From Cytospora piceicola (Eukaryota; Ascomycota; Sordariomycetes; Diaporthales; Cytosporaceae): a stretch of 64,000 bases of DNA. Each line of letters opens with the position of its first letter. Within the stretch, counting starts at the first letter, position 1. This document shows positions 1-14,402 of the stretch, piece by piece. The stretch lies in assembly GCA_023375675.1 (NCBI GenBank), contig JALQBC010000006.1, forward strand, positions 372,001 to 436,000, read 5' to 3'. Under the pieces are notes generated by a model that did no database searches, was not told where the DNA came from, and saw nothing but the letters and a program-made list of their open reading frames with translations. The translations under genes and the position numbers were made by a program.

Positions 1-919
1 CCATTCGAGATTCCTTCCTATGTGATGACCCGACCCTTCATCCGCTTCAACATGGGCTACTCATATGATACTGACACCCCTCCGCAGCTCGAGAAGCCAC
101 TACCTTTACTACGAAGGTAAAGCCGCGGTCATAGCTATGGCATAGCAAATTCAGAGGGTCCTGATCAGACCCGGCCGGGTCCATCGGCTGTCACAACATG
201 TACGGCCCTGAGCAAGCGGGAGCCGTCCAAGGGATCTTGGCTGGAGTGGCCTGAAAGGTTGCGGTTCAGGAAGGCCTGGCTAGAGGTGGCCGCCATTGGC
301 GACGATGAGCGGCAGCGTGACAGAGTAGCGGTTTTCGTTTGCTAGATTACACGGGACTTTATCATTGGAGGAATTTGGGGGAAACGCTATTTCGGTGTCT
401 ACTTTTGCCACATCAGGTATGGGAATGAGCTGATGAAACGATATTGATGGACTGCTGTACCATTCTCATGTACCTGCTAGATGACGGGCCTTCACAGACA
501 GGAGCAATCCAGGAAGCGTATGATCAATCTCATATTCAATATCGATTTCCTATGAATCCCCGCCTCACCATGCAACAATTTTCGCTGCCTAGCCTGGTAC
601 TGGACTTTTCTTTCCAACCGCTCCGCCTGCTCATGATACTGTTTGCCTCGTCAGGAGGAGGCTAGCTTCCCCTGGTATCAAGGGGCTCGGGAAATACCTT
701 ACCACTCGAGAGGTTTAAACGCCATGCCATTATGAAAAGCAGAATATGGAAAACGGAACCAGGAGATGAATCAAACCGAAATAATAACCAGTGGTATACG
801 CCCAGAACGGACACAAACATACGCCCTACTCGCTCCCGCTCACTCGCTCAATCACTTGTCCTCGTTAGCCCCCCCCCCCCTAACCATCCACCGTCCATCC
901 TAGCCAGTTGAGACAAAGC
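1..919. other. Intergenic, no gene seen
   Basis: No reading frame here looks like a protein I recognise. A 73-codon open frame at 444-665 has no supporting features. A run of C residues lies near 870-880, just past the stop codon of the minus-strand gene that ends at 920, so the right part is probably that gene's 3' untranslated region. Confidence 0.5.
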
Positions 920-3604
920 TCAACCCTCATCCTCCTCCCGGATAGGCGCCGGCGTGCCCCTCCTCTCGTCCCTCCTCCGGGGCCGCCTCTGCCGCGAGCT
1001 GCTGATGTTGCTGGCCGAGTCGTCGGGCCGCAGCTCAAAGTCGTCGTTGGCGGCCCAGTCGTCGGCGTCGGCCTCGCTCGCGAGGCTCTCCTCGTCGGCC
1101 CAGGCGGGCCTGTCGACGCCGTTGGACCCGCCGCTCTGCGGGAGCACCTGGATGGAGGGGTCGGCCACGCCGTGGCCGTAGCCGCGGCGCTGCTGCAGGC
1201 TCACCGAGAGGCCCGCGCCGCGCTGGCGGAGCGCCGTCCGGACCAGCTCGGCCCGCTGGTGGAGGGACTCGAAGGCGTCCTCGAGCGCCTCCATGCCGAT
1301 GTAGATCTCGCGCTCGAGCTCGGCCAGCACCGCGATCTCCGACTCCTCGTCGTTGGAGACGGCCTGCCTGCTGGGGTACGCCGAGCTCGTCCCCGACACG
1401 AACGAGGCGGGCGTCGCCCCCCGCGAGAACGGCGTGGGGTTCCGCGAGCCGATACCCAGGGCGGGCGTGTACCGCGCGATGTTGTTGGGGGACATGGCTG
1501 CGCCGCGGGAGGGGGGAAATGCGCTCGGTGTCGGGCCTCGCGAGGGGCCAGCCGTGGGCGTCGCGGGGTCATCGTCTTCGGCGCCGGACCAGAGGAACCC
1601 GTCGAAGCGGCCGCTGATGAGGATCTCCCACTCGGGTGGGCTGATATCACAGATAGTAGAGAGCAGGTCGTGCATGTGCGCATATTTGACGAGGTAGCAG
1701 ACCGTCTCTGCGTCGCGAGGGGCCTGAGACAACCTGTAAAGCCGCTGCAGTGCCAGCCCGGACTTGATGACAAAGTCCGCGCGGGGCTTGCGCATCGGCG
1801 TCGGTGCTCTCAGGGCGGGCTGAAGTTCTCGTGCTCCCGTGAAGATGGCGTTGAAGTAGGGCCTGTCTTCCTGCTCCAGGGATGTGAGAATTGCGAAGGT
1901 GAGGGTTTCGTCGTCCACGTCCTGGGGAGGAGGGGCTGGCGCCTCGGCGCAGTTGGTGAGCCAATTGTCTACAGCCGCCTTGACTTTCTTGGATTGTCGG
2001 AGGTAGTGTTCTCGGAATTCCTCTGCAATGTCCGGGTCGATCTTCACTGGCGATGCTGGCCGCGAAGGCAAGTCGGAGTTTTCCTCCGGAGCTTTGACGC
2101 CGAGTGTGCCCATGTCGAATGGCGGCCATGATGGTATTTCCACTCGACCGCTGACCCTCTCCAAGACCTCTCCCCAACCCATCCCATGATGCATCTCACC
2201 ATCGCGTTCACACATGATGCAATCACACCCCTCTTCTGGCAAGTCTCTGTTGAAGACATTCTCCAACCGATCAAGTAGTCGTCTTGCTACCGTCCGGTGA
2301 CCCGTAGCCACGGCTATGGATCCGTGGCCATTCAGCACATTCTGATACTGGTCCAGCAGGTTGAAGAAGGGCGCAAACACGGTCTCTGCCCCACGCAGCG
2401 GAGGATTCGAAGGCCTGGTTCCATTTGGCCTCGGCAACACGGCCAAGAAGTTTTTAGGCACAACGTTCGGCAGACCGCCGTTCTGCATGAGATAGTCAAC
2501 CCTGGGGGCTTCCTGGATGTTCAGCGGGGGAGGCGGAGGAGGAGGTGGCGGACAGTATGAGGACGCCGCGTTACTGAAGTCCGTGAAGTCAGTAGCCGGG
2601 GTCGCAGTCTGTGGAGGTGGTTCGAACCGGATGTGGTACGGCAAACCGGGCTTCTCATCGTGGAACATGGGCGGGGGAGGGAACTGAGGGGTGTGGTTTG
2701 TTGGCGTCTTGGGGGAGGATGACTCCAGAGCAGAGTCCGGAGAATCATCAATAACATCGACCTGGTCGGGCTCGTGCGGCCTTATGGAATAACCAGATAC
2801 TGAGCGCTTGTGTGTTTTCGAGGTGGCAGCCGATGGTGGTCCACGTTCGCTCCTGACCGTACCGTCTGAGCCTGCATAGGATGTCTTGAATGCGGGCGAT
2901 TTGACGTAAGTGGCCTGGCTGGACGACTTGGACTTCATGGAGACCTTGGATCTCTCATCAGTCCTGGAATCTGGCCTCGAGGCATGTGATGCCCTTGATC
3001 GTGGTCTATCATCCCCAATATCCTTTCCTCTGAGCGACCCGGTCCCCCTTCTCTTTTCGGACAGATTAGTGTCGGGAGGACTTGGTGGACGACCGGTCCT
3101 GTGCGATGGCTTCCTCTTGTTACCGTTGTCAGCCGACTTGGACCGCCTGATTTCCCCGTCGGCACCGATGTCCGTAGCGTCGGGAGTCAAGGGATCGGTG
3201 CGGGTCCTTGGTCCTGCGGCGGAGATGAAAGAGACATCGTCCTTGCTAACGGCCTCCCTGCTGTGTGCTTTGCTGAAGGACGGGTATGGCATGTTCACGC
3301 GCTCCTTGCTTCGATTCAACTCGGGCACCGAATCTGTTATTGAGGATTCCTCCTCTTCTTCAAGGCGGTCATCGAGGCGGCTCTTGGATGAGGACGCAGC
3401 CCTATCCCTTGTTTTGTGTCGTCGAACGGAGCTGGACTGGGAGACGTAGGAGCCGGTGCTGATGACTGGATTTGATGATCGATGGGACTTGTGATGGCGT
3501 CGTTCACGATCCCTCTCCTTGTCCCCTTTGCTCCTCGTGGACCTCCTTCTAGGTACCTCGTCGACGTCAAGGTCGACGTTGTTATCACGATCTTTGGAAG
3601 GCAT
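920..3604 (-). CDS. Conserved fungal disordered protein, function unknown (894 aa)
   Basis: This is a single uninterrupted exon of 894 codons. The first 340 or so residues are low-complexity and rich in Ser, Arg, Lys and Asp, including an RRRSTRSKGDKERDRERR-type basic stretch that could be a nuclear signal. A run of nine prolines follows near residue 355. Residues of about 390-670 look folded; they include a CDCIMC cysteine cluster followed by a GMGWGEVLERVSGR segment, and a helical stretch ending in a WEILISGRFDGFLW motif. The last 200 residues are again Ser/Pro-rich, with an acidic coiled segment. Proteins of this layout are widespread in Pezizomycotina, some labelled as DNA glycosylases in databases, but I see no glycosylase catalytic motif and do not adopt that name. 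The gene is real on length and composition; its function is not inferred. Confidence 0.85.
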   Translation of the reverse strand: MPSKDRDNNVDLDVDEVPRRRSTRSKGDKERDRERRHHKSHRSSNPVISTGSYVSQSSSVRRHKTRDRAASSSKSRLDDRLEEEEESSITDSVPELNRSKERVNMPYPSFSKAHSREAVSKDDVSFISAAGPRTRTDPLTPDATDIGADGEIRRSKSADNGNKRKPSHRTGRPPSPPDTNLSEKRRGTGSLRGKDIGDDRPRSRASHASRPDSRTDERSKVSMKSKSSSQATYVKSPAFKTSYAGSDGTVRSERGPPSAATSKTHKRSVSGYSIRPHEPDQVDVIDDSPDSALESSSPKTPTNHTPQFPPPPMFHDEKPGLPYHIRFEPPPQTATPATDFTDFSNAASSYCPPPPPPPPPLNIQEAPRVDYLMQNGGLPNVVPKNFLAVLPRPNGTRPSNPPLRGAETVFAPFFNLLDQYQNVLNGHGSIAVATGHRTVARRLLDRLENVFNRDLPEEGCDCIMCERDGEMHHGMGWGEVLERVSGRVEIPSWPPFDMGTLGVKAPEENSDLPSRPASPVKIDPDIAEEFREHYLRQSKKVKAAVDNWLTNCAEAPAPPPQDVDDETLTFAILTSLEQEDRPYFNAIFTGARELQPALRAPTPMRKPRADFVIKSGLALQRLYRLSQAPRDAETVCYLVKYAHMHDLLSTICDISPPEWEILISGRFDGFLWSGAEDDDPATPTAGPSRGPTPSAFPPSRGAAMSPNNIARYTPALGIGSRNPTPFSRGATPASFVSGTSSAYPSRQAVSNDEESEIAVLAELEREIYIGMEALEDAFESLHQRAELVRTALRQRGAGLSVSLQQRRGYGHGVADPSIQVLPQSGGSNGVDRPAWADEESLASEADADDWAANDDFELRPDDSASNISSSRQRRPRRRDERRGTPAPIREEDEG

Positions 3605-5486
3605 GACACCTGTTTCCCATTTGGCGCAATATCGTGTGCAGGCAAGAAAGCGAGGTCAATGAGACGGGTCGCAGCAATCGCAATAATCGTGGGGGGTGTA
3701 GAGCGTCTGTGGTTTCCGTATCGCGAGGTCCTCCAACAGCTGTGAAGGTGGTATGGTTTTGGAATACCAGTAGTATGGTCAATAGTACTATTATGGGCAA
3801 GTGACTGGCGATCCCAGGTGTGAAGTTTGACCTTGGAGACGTTGTTGACCTTTGATTATTGACCTGACGTAGTAAGCTGTGGGTATCCAGTTTTCCCCGG
3901 CCTCCTGCTTTGACTGTTGTGTATGGTCAACAACACGAGGTGCGATGATCGGCAGAAGATGTGACCGCTCTACGACCTGCGCAGAGGTTATTTTTGTTGG
4001 TTTTTTCTTTCTTTTTGCCGGGCCCCGGGGTTTATGACTGGGCTGGGCTGGGCTGGGCGAGTGAGTGAAGGAGTTTGGAATGTAATGTAGGAAGTAACGA
4101 GATGAGGTGAAGGTGGGTGAGGTGATCCTCAAAAAAGGGCAGCCAGCCATCAGGCAGGCGCATACTCACACTCTCACTCACACAGTCGTGGCTCCGCTTG
4201 TTGGTAGGTGCCCGTCACAAACCACCTGGGCTGCTGGGCACACCTGGGCACCTGCAGTTGGGGTCGGGGGGCGGGGGCACCTGGCCGGGGGTTACAAACT
4301 TACTGGGTACAGGGCTGCCTTCACTGTAAGTAATTAAGTACCTGCTTAAGGTAACCTTGGAATATGCCCCAACATCTACCGATCCGTACTGGATATAGTG
4401 GTCTACCTAAGCACCTGCAGTCTGTACTGTACTATGCTACCTACTTACCTACCTAAGTACTTAAGTAGGTACCTAGGCCTGAATACTTACAGTAGTAGGT
4501 ATGCTGTGGAAACTCGAGGCGTCAACAAGACCCTCACAAGAGAGAGTGAAAAAGAAACACTTAGATGTGCCATTGGGTACCATTGCTGCAGTCCGAACTT
4601 TTCTTCCATTGGGCACCGAGTCTTTTTCTTTTGGTTACATACGCTGCAACTTGCTGTCGATGTGGTCTGCAATTCGCCCACTCAGAAGACGCCAAAGACG
4701 TGCCAGAGTTGCTCTAAGCGCCCGTTGGACGGACACACACACACCAAAAGCGTTGAGCCTTGGCCAACCATCTATATTTACATCTCTACACAGTCTACAT
4801 ACTGCCCTGTACAACTGTCTATCGGTTTATCTGCCTGCTTACTTATCTATTCATCTACCTGTCTGTCTGTCTATCTGTCTATTCATCGCTAAATATTTTT
4901 ATATATGTACGGAGCTCGACAGGATTTGTCACATCCAGTGTGGGATCTCGCCATGTTCTGTCTACTCCATCTTTGGCCTGCACAAGAGGCCGACGACTCC
5001 TCTTCTCCTCCGAGGAGAGGGGCCACGAGAGACGCATGCCATGCTGCATGTCACTTATCTACTGCAAGTACACACTCGGCTGCAGCATACTTGCCTACAT
5101 ATGATAAAGCAGGCCCACGAAAATGCGTATGCTTCTTCCGGGGGGACATTGTGAAACTTCGGGCAACAAATTAGAAGAAAAGATTCGGAGATCGAATTGG
5201 CCAAAGATAAAACGACAGTGACACGGGAAGCCATGTAGCCAAAAAAAAAGTCTATGTCTCATTTCAACGACCTGATATCTTCTCTAAGTACCTAGCAAAA
5301 CAAATTGCTCCTCTCTATATGTTCCAAGCAAAGTACAGCTCAACGCTGCCAATACCGAATCCTGTCATGAACCGACAACAGTAATGATCCTCCACCACAC
5401 AACCCCCTATACCCCATTTTACATCTTACAAAACAGCTCGCAAACACACACACGCCGTTAAAACCCAAGCCAAGCCAAGCAAGCGC
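3605..5486. other. Intergenic: promoter of the 920-3604 gene and 3' flank of ATP sulfurylase
   Basis: About 1.9 kb without a defensible gene. It holds CA and CTGT/CTAT microsatellites (about 4735-4745 and 4855-4880) and a cluster of the CCTAGGTA-type palindrome at 4438-4480. Open frames at 4398-4892 and 4501-5154 run through simple-sequence DNA and are judged non-coding. Confidence 0.5.
4438..4480. repeat. TACCTAGGTA-type palindrome cluster
   Basis: Imperfect alternating CCTA/TAGG units, including AAGTACTTAAGTAGGTACCTAGG. It lies about 830 bp upstream of the start codon at 3604 (minus strand). It belongs to the same dispersed family as the clusters at 8.8, 22.4, 29.6, 34.2, 34.5, 51.0, 60.3, 60.7 and 61.6 kb. 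Confidence 0.7.
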
Positions 5487-8041
<2,555 letters not shown>

Positions 8042-8730
8042 TCAGAGAAGAAGTTCAGCGACAAGAGAAGGAGGAGCTGCAAAGCTGTCTTTTGTTCGGG
8101 GGATGGTTCCCCAGGGGGTTTATGTAAGGCCGCCCGGTCATCCACACGCGCGTAATAGTATGACTTACGAAGCCCGGGTCCAGGGACTGAGAATGGAGAA
8201 TATGCATGTACCAATATCGTATGTATTGTATCTACTACCATGAATCCGATCACATCTTTATTATTACCCGTCGGTCTTCTGTCACTGTGCTGGCAACCGT
8301 GTACCGAAAGGTCCCTCCAGGTGCTGTCCCAAGACATACATGCCTCCATCTCAAGATCTATCTACATTATCTACATAGGTATCGGTTATAATAACTGTAT
8401 GTATGATCGCTATGATTGACCATCAAAGTGTGAAGATTCGTCAACTCGTGATGGCCGTGATTAACACGCTCTCATACAGAGGATTCACATCCAAAGAGTG
8501 TGTGATCCGTCCGTGCAAACCAGCAGAGAAGTGGTTGATCTCTGAATATCTGAGTGTGTCTCTGATAGCCGGCCATCTGGTCTGGGAAGCGCATGCCCGA
8601 TCGGATACCCTGGTACGGTACTTCGCGTACCTTGAATCCAGATTTACTCTAGGTGCGCCTATTTTTTTTTTTCTTCGCCGCCTTCCCTCAGATCCGCTCT
8701 GGCTTCTGGAAATTTTAGATACCTAGCGCA

Positions 8731-8740
8731 ATGACGTGAT
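8731..8740. promoter_or_regulatory. Candidate sulfur-regulatory bZIP site (one mismatch)
   Basis: The sequence ATGACGTGAT differs at one position from the published CYS3-type consensus ATGRYRYCAT of fungal sulfur regulators. It sits about 860 bp upstream of the ATP sulfurylase start codon. A 10-bp degenerate site can occur by chance, so this is only a pointer. Confidence 0.25.
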
Positions 8741-8830
8741 CAGGTATATTGTGCCCGTAGCCACGTACAAAAAGTACTTGCCGTGGGAATAGGCCCATCC
8801 TTGAACCCAAACTGCCGGACTCAGTGCCAG

Positions 8831-8899
8831 CCTACCAGCCTACCAGCCTACCAGCCTACCTAGGTTCACTCACTAGCTACCTAGGTAGGTACCTAAGCT
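8831..8899. repeat. CCTACCAG tandem units running into a CCTAGGTA palindrome
   Basis: Several copies of CCTACCAG are followed by CTACCTAGGTAGGTACCTAA, a member of the dispersed palindrome family. It lies about 950-1020 bp upstream of ATP sulfurylase. Confidence 0.75.
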
Positions 8900-9250
8900 A
8901 CTCGGGCTAGGCCTGGGGCAAGCGACCGCAGTGGCGTTGTTGAGCTTGAAGTTACTTACTGAAGGGCTGAAGGCCAAAGACAGCCAGGCACTTTTTAATT
9001 TTGGAAGCTTTGTATGACAATGATCTTACTCGTCATCTCAGCCGTTTATTTGCCATCCTCTCGTCAATACTTTCCAAGGTTCTACAGTGTGTCAAACCAA
9101 AACGGCCCGTAAGCAAGAAAGATCAATCTATTCTTGTCATCGTCGATAGCTAGCAGGGACCTACGCGGCCACCCTGGCTGCTACGACTTCTCCTGAAGAG
9201 CACAATAACCACTTTGCCATGCGTTTGATCAGTGATGAGCGATTGCCCTG

Positions 9251-10979
9251 TTGTGTCCCCCAATCAATCTCTGTATGAGAAACCCCGCCTACCTACCCAC
9301 TTCAGCCCCTGATCCAGTCTTGCTGGCATCTCTTGACAAGCCATATGGGTGGTCGCTAAGTCTGTCCTGGTGCCACGGGCCTCCGCAGCCTGCGGCAGAC
9401 CGGTGGGGCGGATCGCCGGAGTCCAAACTTCAGCCGTTGCCCAGTGTCTCTTTCCCTGGCTGGCAAGTCTGGACGAGATGCCTTCGGCGTCCGAAAGGTC
9501 CAACACCAAGAACGCTCACTACCTCGGGGGTCCATGGACAACTTCGAGATACTACGTTCTGCTGTTCCGCGGGGAACAAGCGTGACGGGAACAATCGTCC
9601 TTGATTCGGCCGCTCGGAACATTGGGCTGCCGACTTGAAGGACCTGGCTGATGGGGAAGGTCTCATTAGCCTCAGGGCGTAGAGCTGACGGAGCTGAGGT
9701 TCGTTCTTGTATAAGATCACGGCCAGCGATCTTCTCTCGAGGACTGCAAATGGCATCTCTCCACTGCGCCGCCGCCCGGCTCGTAGATCTACTGACCGCG
9801 CGTGAGGACGGCATATGCCGTCTGTCTGCAAGCTACCTTTCAGACTGACCCCGGCCCAGATTCCATGTCACCACCTGGAGAGTATCTGCCACGAGTACTT
9901 CCGCTGCGCTCATACCTATCAGAGGGCGTCGCACGCCAGGTTTCGCTAATAATGCATGTTGCTCCGTCGGTGAAGGGGGTGCTACGAGAGTCAACCCAAA
10001 TGTCAACAATCTCAAATATACATGAGTCTATCCACAAGAATACATACGAGCGGGGCGTGTGGCCGGGGGGCATATTCCGGGGGTCCTGCCTTCGGAAGTC
10101 GGGGGCCCCATTTCGGATAAAGTGCCCTCGGTTGCTACCGACAGACCGCATCGCCGAAGAGAATCCGGAGGCCAATCCAATTTCATATAACGCTGTTGCA
10201 ACAGGGATGTTTTGTTGTCACAGGTTTGGCGATCTTCAACGTCCAACTTCGCATTCGATGCAGTGCTTGCTTCACAAGACCATGCCAGTTATATGGCAAC
10301 GTGGACTGGGTTTCATACTCAGACAAAATGCGGTGAGAGCGTTCGATTTTGCCAGCCAAAACGCAAAAACTACGGTCCCAGTCCATGCGACGCCAACGCC
10401 TGTCCAAAACTCAACGTTATGTCGTGTCCACCCCGTGTAGTCAGGCCTTCGGAGTGATCTGCAAGGCACAGACCGTACCTGATATACGAAATTACACCTG
10501 GCTGGGCGAGTTGCGCTGACAATCGCGTGCCCCAAGCATAGGCCAACGTTTTGGCTGACTATCACGTCGTCGCACATTATCGTCGATAATGCTGGCTGAA
10601 ACGCGGCGATCTTGGTCCAAGCTCAGTGGGTTCCACGATGTTTGCCCAAACATTACCTATACTGCTTGTGGTGGCTCGGCTATTCAACTTCACTCAGTGC
10701 CAAGCGGAGACCATCCTTCGTCTACTACTAAATCTGAGGCAAACTCGAGGTTGACGCGTTTGATGGCGGTGTGACCTGTGTTTAGGGAGGCCGAGTGGGT
10801 TGCTGCCGAGAGAGCGCTGGCGCTGGATCGTGCCTTCGCAAAGAAGTCGCCTATGGAACAACCTCGACGTCTAGCTCGCCTCCCTCGCACATACCGCTAT
10901 ATGTTTATAGTAGGGAGGTGGGTGATATAGAAGGAGAGAACGCTTCCTTGTGTGGTACACATATCAACTATTTCAAGGG
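9251..10979. other. Gene-poor stretch with only short open frames
   Basis: Open frames of 60-210 codons occur on both strands but none has a recognisable domain, and plausible-looking segments change frame repeatedly (for example 9444-9848 on plus and 9356-9814 on minus). A minus-strand frame ending at about 10702 reads like the C-terminus of a protein (EFASDLVVDEGWSPLGTE then stop) but I could not connect it confidently to an upstream exon. I treat the stretch as decayed or non-coding. Confidence 0.35.
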
Positions 10980-11411
10980 TCACGGTAAAGCCAGGGGGTT
11001 CTCCACCAAGAATGGTGAGTTTTGCTGTCGCTTGAACATCGAAACACCAGTCAGACCAATGGACTGCTTGCTACAACCTCCAATATCGAAGACATAAATC
11101 TATGAGGTACAAGTTTGCTCTCTGCTTAGCAGACACAGCCCAGCCTTTGTCCTCTAGCTGCCAATTATCAGGTTATGCTTCCAGCCAAGGCCGACGTTAT
11201 CTCAGCACACCTGCCGAGCGTCGCGTTGAAAGCAGCGTCTACGACAGCGTATGCATTGACTGAGCAGTTGAAAAGGTATCCGAAACTCAAGGGGAGGTTA
11301 CAAAGGCATCATGCCGGAGACGTCATCGGGCTCGAATGTGGTGACTGGAGACCACGAGATCAATATCAATAACACAAGAGAGACAACTACCAAGGCCTGA
11401 GGAGTAGCCAT
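10980..11411 (-). other. Protein-like fragments, possible secreted-protein relic
   Basis: An ATG at 11411 opens a frame beginning MATPQALVVVSLVLLILISW, which looks like a signal peptide or membrane anchor. It stops after about 37 codons. Two further protein-like segments follow in other frames: one containing NAYAVVDAAFNATLGRCAEI, and a last one ending ENPLALP at a stop at 10980. A CTCATAG acceptor precedes the last segment, but I could not find introns that join all three cleanly. Either it is a small spliced gene whose structure I cannot resolve or it is a relic with frameshifts. The plus strand also has an open frame here (11175-11372), so strand assignment is uncertain. Confidence 0.2.
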
Positions 11412-11504
11412 TCATGGGATGTCGATAACAAGTTGGGCCCCACCATTCGCAGTTGCCCAGACGTTCCCTAAGTAATCGAGAACAAGTACGGCCCTGTTCA
11501 AGTC

Positions 11505-11978
11505 ATGGTGGTTCATGGAAATGGGTTTACCCTCGACCTCGTGCCGAAGTGGGCTATCGACAAAGTAGTAGACGAATGCGAGCGGAAACTCCTGGACGAG
11601 AAGAGGAACGAGCCTGTTGAGGCGTCCGTTGCAACGTGTGCCGGTAGCATTGCAGGACACTGGAGTAGCCCCAGAGGAATAACAGACTTCTTCACGAAAG
11701 GGAACGCCGCAAAAAGGCGGCGCATATGATGTCCATGAAGAAAGACCCCAATGCGAGAGCTCCGGGAAGAGTACGGGAAGTACCTAGATAATTACAAGGA
11801 GACATGTTGCCGGTTAGTGCCACACGGGATGAACTGCAACCCAGACGAGGAGCTGACAAGAGCCATGGTGGAGGTGAGGAGGGTGAGTGACCTTTCAGAA
11901 GCGGCGGACGTGGCATCAAGGAGTATAACGTTGTGGGCCCGAAGACGTGATAGAAGACAATTGCTAGACATCACCTAG
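11505..11978 (+). other. Two in-phase open frames, possible gene remnant
   Basis: The frames at 11505-11729 and 11751-11978 share a phase and are separated by a stop and 21 nt. The first ends in GITDFFTKGNAAKRRRI, which resembles a PCNA-binding PIP box (I-x-x-F-F) followed by a basic nuclear signal, although the usual glutamine is absent. The second is charged and helical (MRELREEYGKYLDNYKETC...). No family was recognised. The antisense frame at 11412-11660 is also open, so coding on this strand is only a guess. Confidence 0.22.
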
Positions 11979-12741
11979 GAAGATCGAGACATCCAGAGTC
12001 AAGTAGCCGGACGACAAGATCGTTAACAAGGGGAATATCTAGACAAATACTGTACCTTTTGCAAATATGCCACACCATGTCCTCCGACACGTAACCATTG
12101 AGTCTCTACGCCACCTCTTAGGGGTATATATATTGGGTATATCAGCCCGAATCGCATATCTTTGAGCTGCAATGGCTACCGCACGCAAACTGTTACTCAC
12201 TGCACATGTTTCAAAACTCTCCGGGGCCACAACACACACACTCTCTCTCTTCGTACTACGGCCAGTACATATGTAACGTCGCCCAGTGCCGTCTAAGAAT
12301 GTGTTGAGTATATGTACTTACTTAGTGCTATAGTACACAGCTTGATACACGAAAAGGTGCCGAGGATGGAGTCAATGTGCACTCGATAAACGCCGTTCCA
12401 TGAGAGCTTATTTCCACAAACTCTCTCACTGTGAACAGTACGTAGGTATCAGGTCCTTAGGGAGCACTGTCCATCCACTTTCCAAGCATTGTGACCGCAT
12501 GTAGAGCAACTTTGCATGGTAACCGGGGCGGACCTACAGCCGTTCGATGGTGAAGTCTGTGACTTTAGTATCAGGAATTAGAGGCAAAGGAGCCAAGTAG
12601 GAGGTACTGGGATTTTGTCGTAGACAGAGAAGGCGGAGATTTGGCACCAAGAATATACCGGCAGACACTCGCGAAAGGGCACCCGTACAATGCCGGTAAC
12701 CTGTACGACTGCACCTGGTCTGGCAACCCGGTCAATCAGCA

Positions 12742-14402
12742 GTGCAGTTGCCTGGGTCATCGTCAGGTTTCTCTGGGCCACTCGCTGAAACAAACCTACC
12801 AGCTGCCGATGCCTTCACAGTAGGCCTGCTTTGGTTGTTGGTACTCCTGGCCCTCTTGGTCTTTAGCATGGCAACCTTCAAGTTCCCCTGGAGAATTTGG
12901 TCGGAACGAAGCGAAGCAAGTACGACAGGATGGCGTCTTGCGGACACTTTATGTGGCTATCACCATGATGATGACGTTCGCATTTTTGTAATTCTCGTTC
13001 GGGGGGCCGCCTGGGTTGAAGGCGGTTGCAGCCACTCCCCCCTCCCCCTTCTCTTCCTTTTTGGTATTGGTGGTATGGCCAGCCATGCCTGCCACTCGAG
13101 GTTTAAAGACGGTTACTACTCGGTGCGACAAGATCACATCTAGTTTGTACGTGAACAATGTTGAGACTAACTCCATGGGTCAAAATTGCTCGAGAAAGTG
13201 GTGTGAGGGAAGCCGAAATACCCCAGAAACGGATCGGGTCATGTCCATTCGTTTGGATTCACTGTCAAGACGACGATCCGAATCATACTGCTGTCGACCA
13301 AGACCAAGCCCTACGTCGAGAAGTTTGCCTAGCTGTCCGCTCGTTACCGACCGTCAAGATGGTTGTTCTCTGGTTGCTGCCTTGCGTATCAACTCGTTCG
13401 AGCCGCCCTCGTTTGAGCTGCATCAGCAACGTTTTCGGCACAAGTTTATGGTCTTCTTATTCTCGAGATGTTCAATGTTGTTGTTTTCCGTTCTCATGAG
13501 ACTCGAACCACACGAAGGGCAACGTGACACAGCGCTGGCTGGCTGGATGTTCGGGTTCAGCAAGCTTGCAACGACTGGACTATCAGTGACATCCCTGCCA
13601 GGTCTGCAACCTCAACCGCATTATTGCTACAGGCATTGGCCTTCTCATATTTATCGTACAGGGGCTCCTGGTTGTGGGACTGACGATCTTGGTAGTCTTG
13701 GGCGGGGTATCATCTCATGTCGCTCACACGTAACAGGGAGGGTTTCAGCCTCGAGGAGCTCTATTCTATCCACGTGCGATACTTTGAGCACCTGCAGGCG
13801 AAGGCACTCGACTTGCACATCCTCGAAGAGGCTTCAGGGAATATCCCACTGCTCCAGCCGTCTTTTCTTGTGAGGGCAGCCAGGCGTGTTTCCAAGATCG
13901 AAGACGAGGAACAAGATACTGGGAGCGTTCTACAGAGGTGCCGTTCGCTGATCCAGGGAGCAATAGCTGGGTATCGCGATACCAGTGGGAAAGCAGCGCC
14001 TGCTTGCACCTGTCAACCCATGGTCTCCCCCGTCGCGCCGCGATGCCCCCAGCAATTTTCCTGGAGCCCTAAGGACCTCGTAGACTGGGACACACTGTCG
14101 CCATATAGGACAGAATAGCGGCCTATCCAAGCAACTCAGTTGAACGAGTGACCAATTGCTTTCACCCGGAACCCCCCTGAGCACGATGTTGCCTTTTCTG
14201 AGGAGCCAGCGCGTCTGGGTTCTAAGGAGACTCTCGCAGTGCCCCCGATGCCGATACCACCCCTATGAGGTCAGATCCCGGCAGCAACACCACCACGGCC
14301 GTGCAGACGCCAGATGAAAGCCCGGGCGCCACGAAGAACACTATCGAGAGGCTCCCAGAGACGACACCTGAGGAGTCACGGCCTGAAGGCCCTCGAAAGT
14401 AG
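12742..14402 (+). pseudogene. Decayed multi-pass membrane protein gene
   Basis: Protein-like segments follow one another on the plus strand but in changing frames. The first is a strong membrane helix (TVGLLWLLVLLALLVF) at about 12815-12880. The next is a segment with RTLYVAITMMMTFAFL at about 12946-12993, ending at a possible donor. A second long helix (IIATGIGLLIFIVQGLLVVG) lies at about 13620-13700. A hydrophilic tail follows at 13717-13995 (contains FSLEELYSIHVRYFEHLQ), and a Pro/Thr/Glu-rich end stops at 14402. I could not find introns that join the first helix to the next segment, so I see at least one frameshift. The family is not recognised. Transcript evidence could still show an unusual but intact gene. 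Confidence 0.35.

Noticed and set aside
908..2131. 407-codon plus-strand frame opposite the 894-residue gene
   Set aside because: The minus-strand frame is twice as long, continuous and protein-like; the plus frame is Arg/Val/Gly-rich shadow sequence.
13480..13590. Minus-strand B-box-like GGTTCGAGTC, possible tRNA
   Set aside because: No A box or cloverleaf can be formed upstream; it lies in the decayed membrane-protein region.
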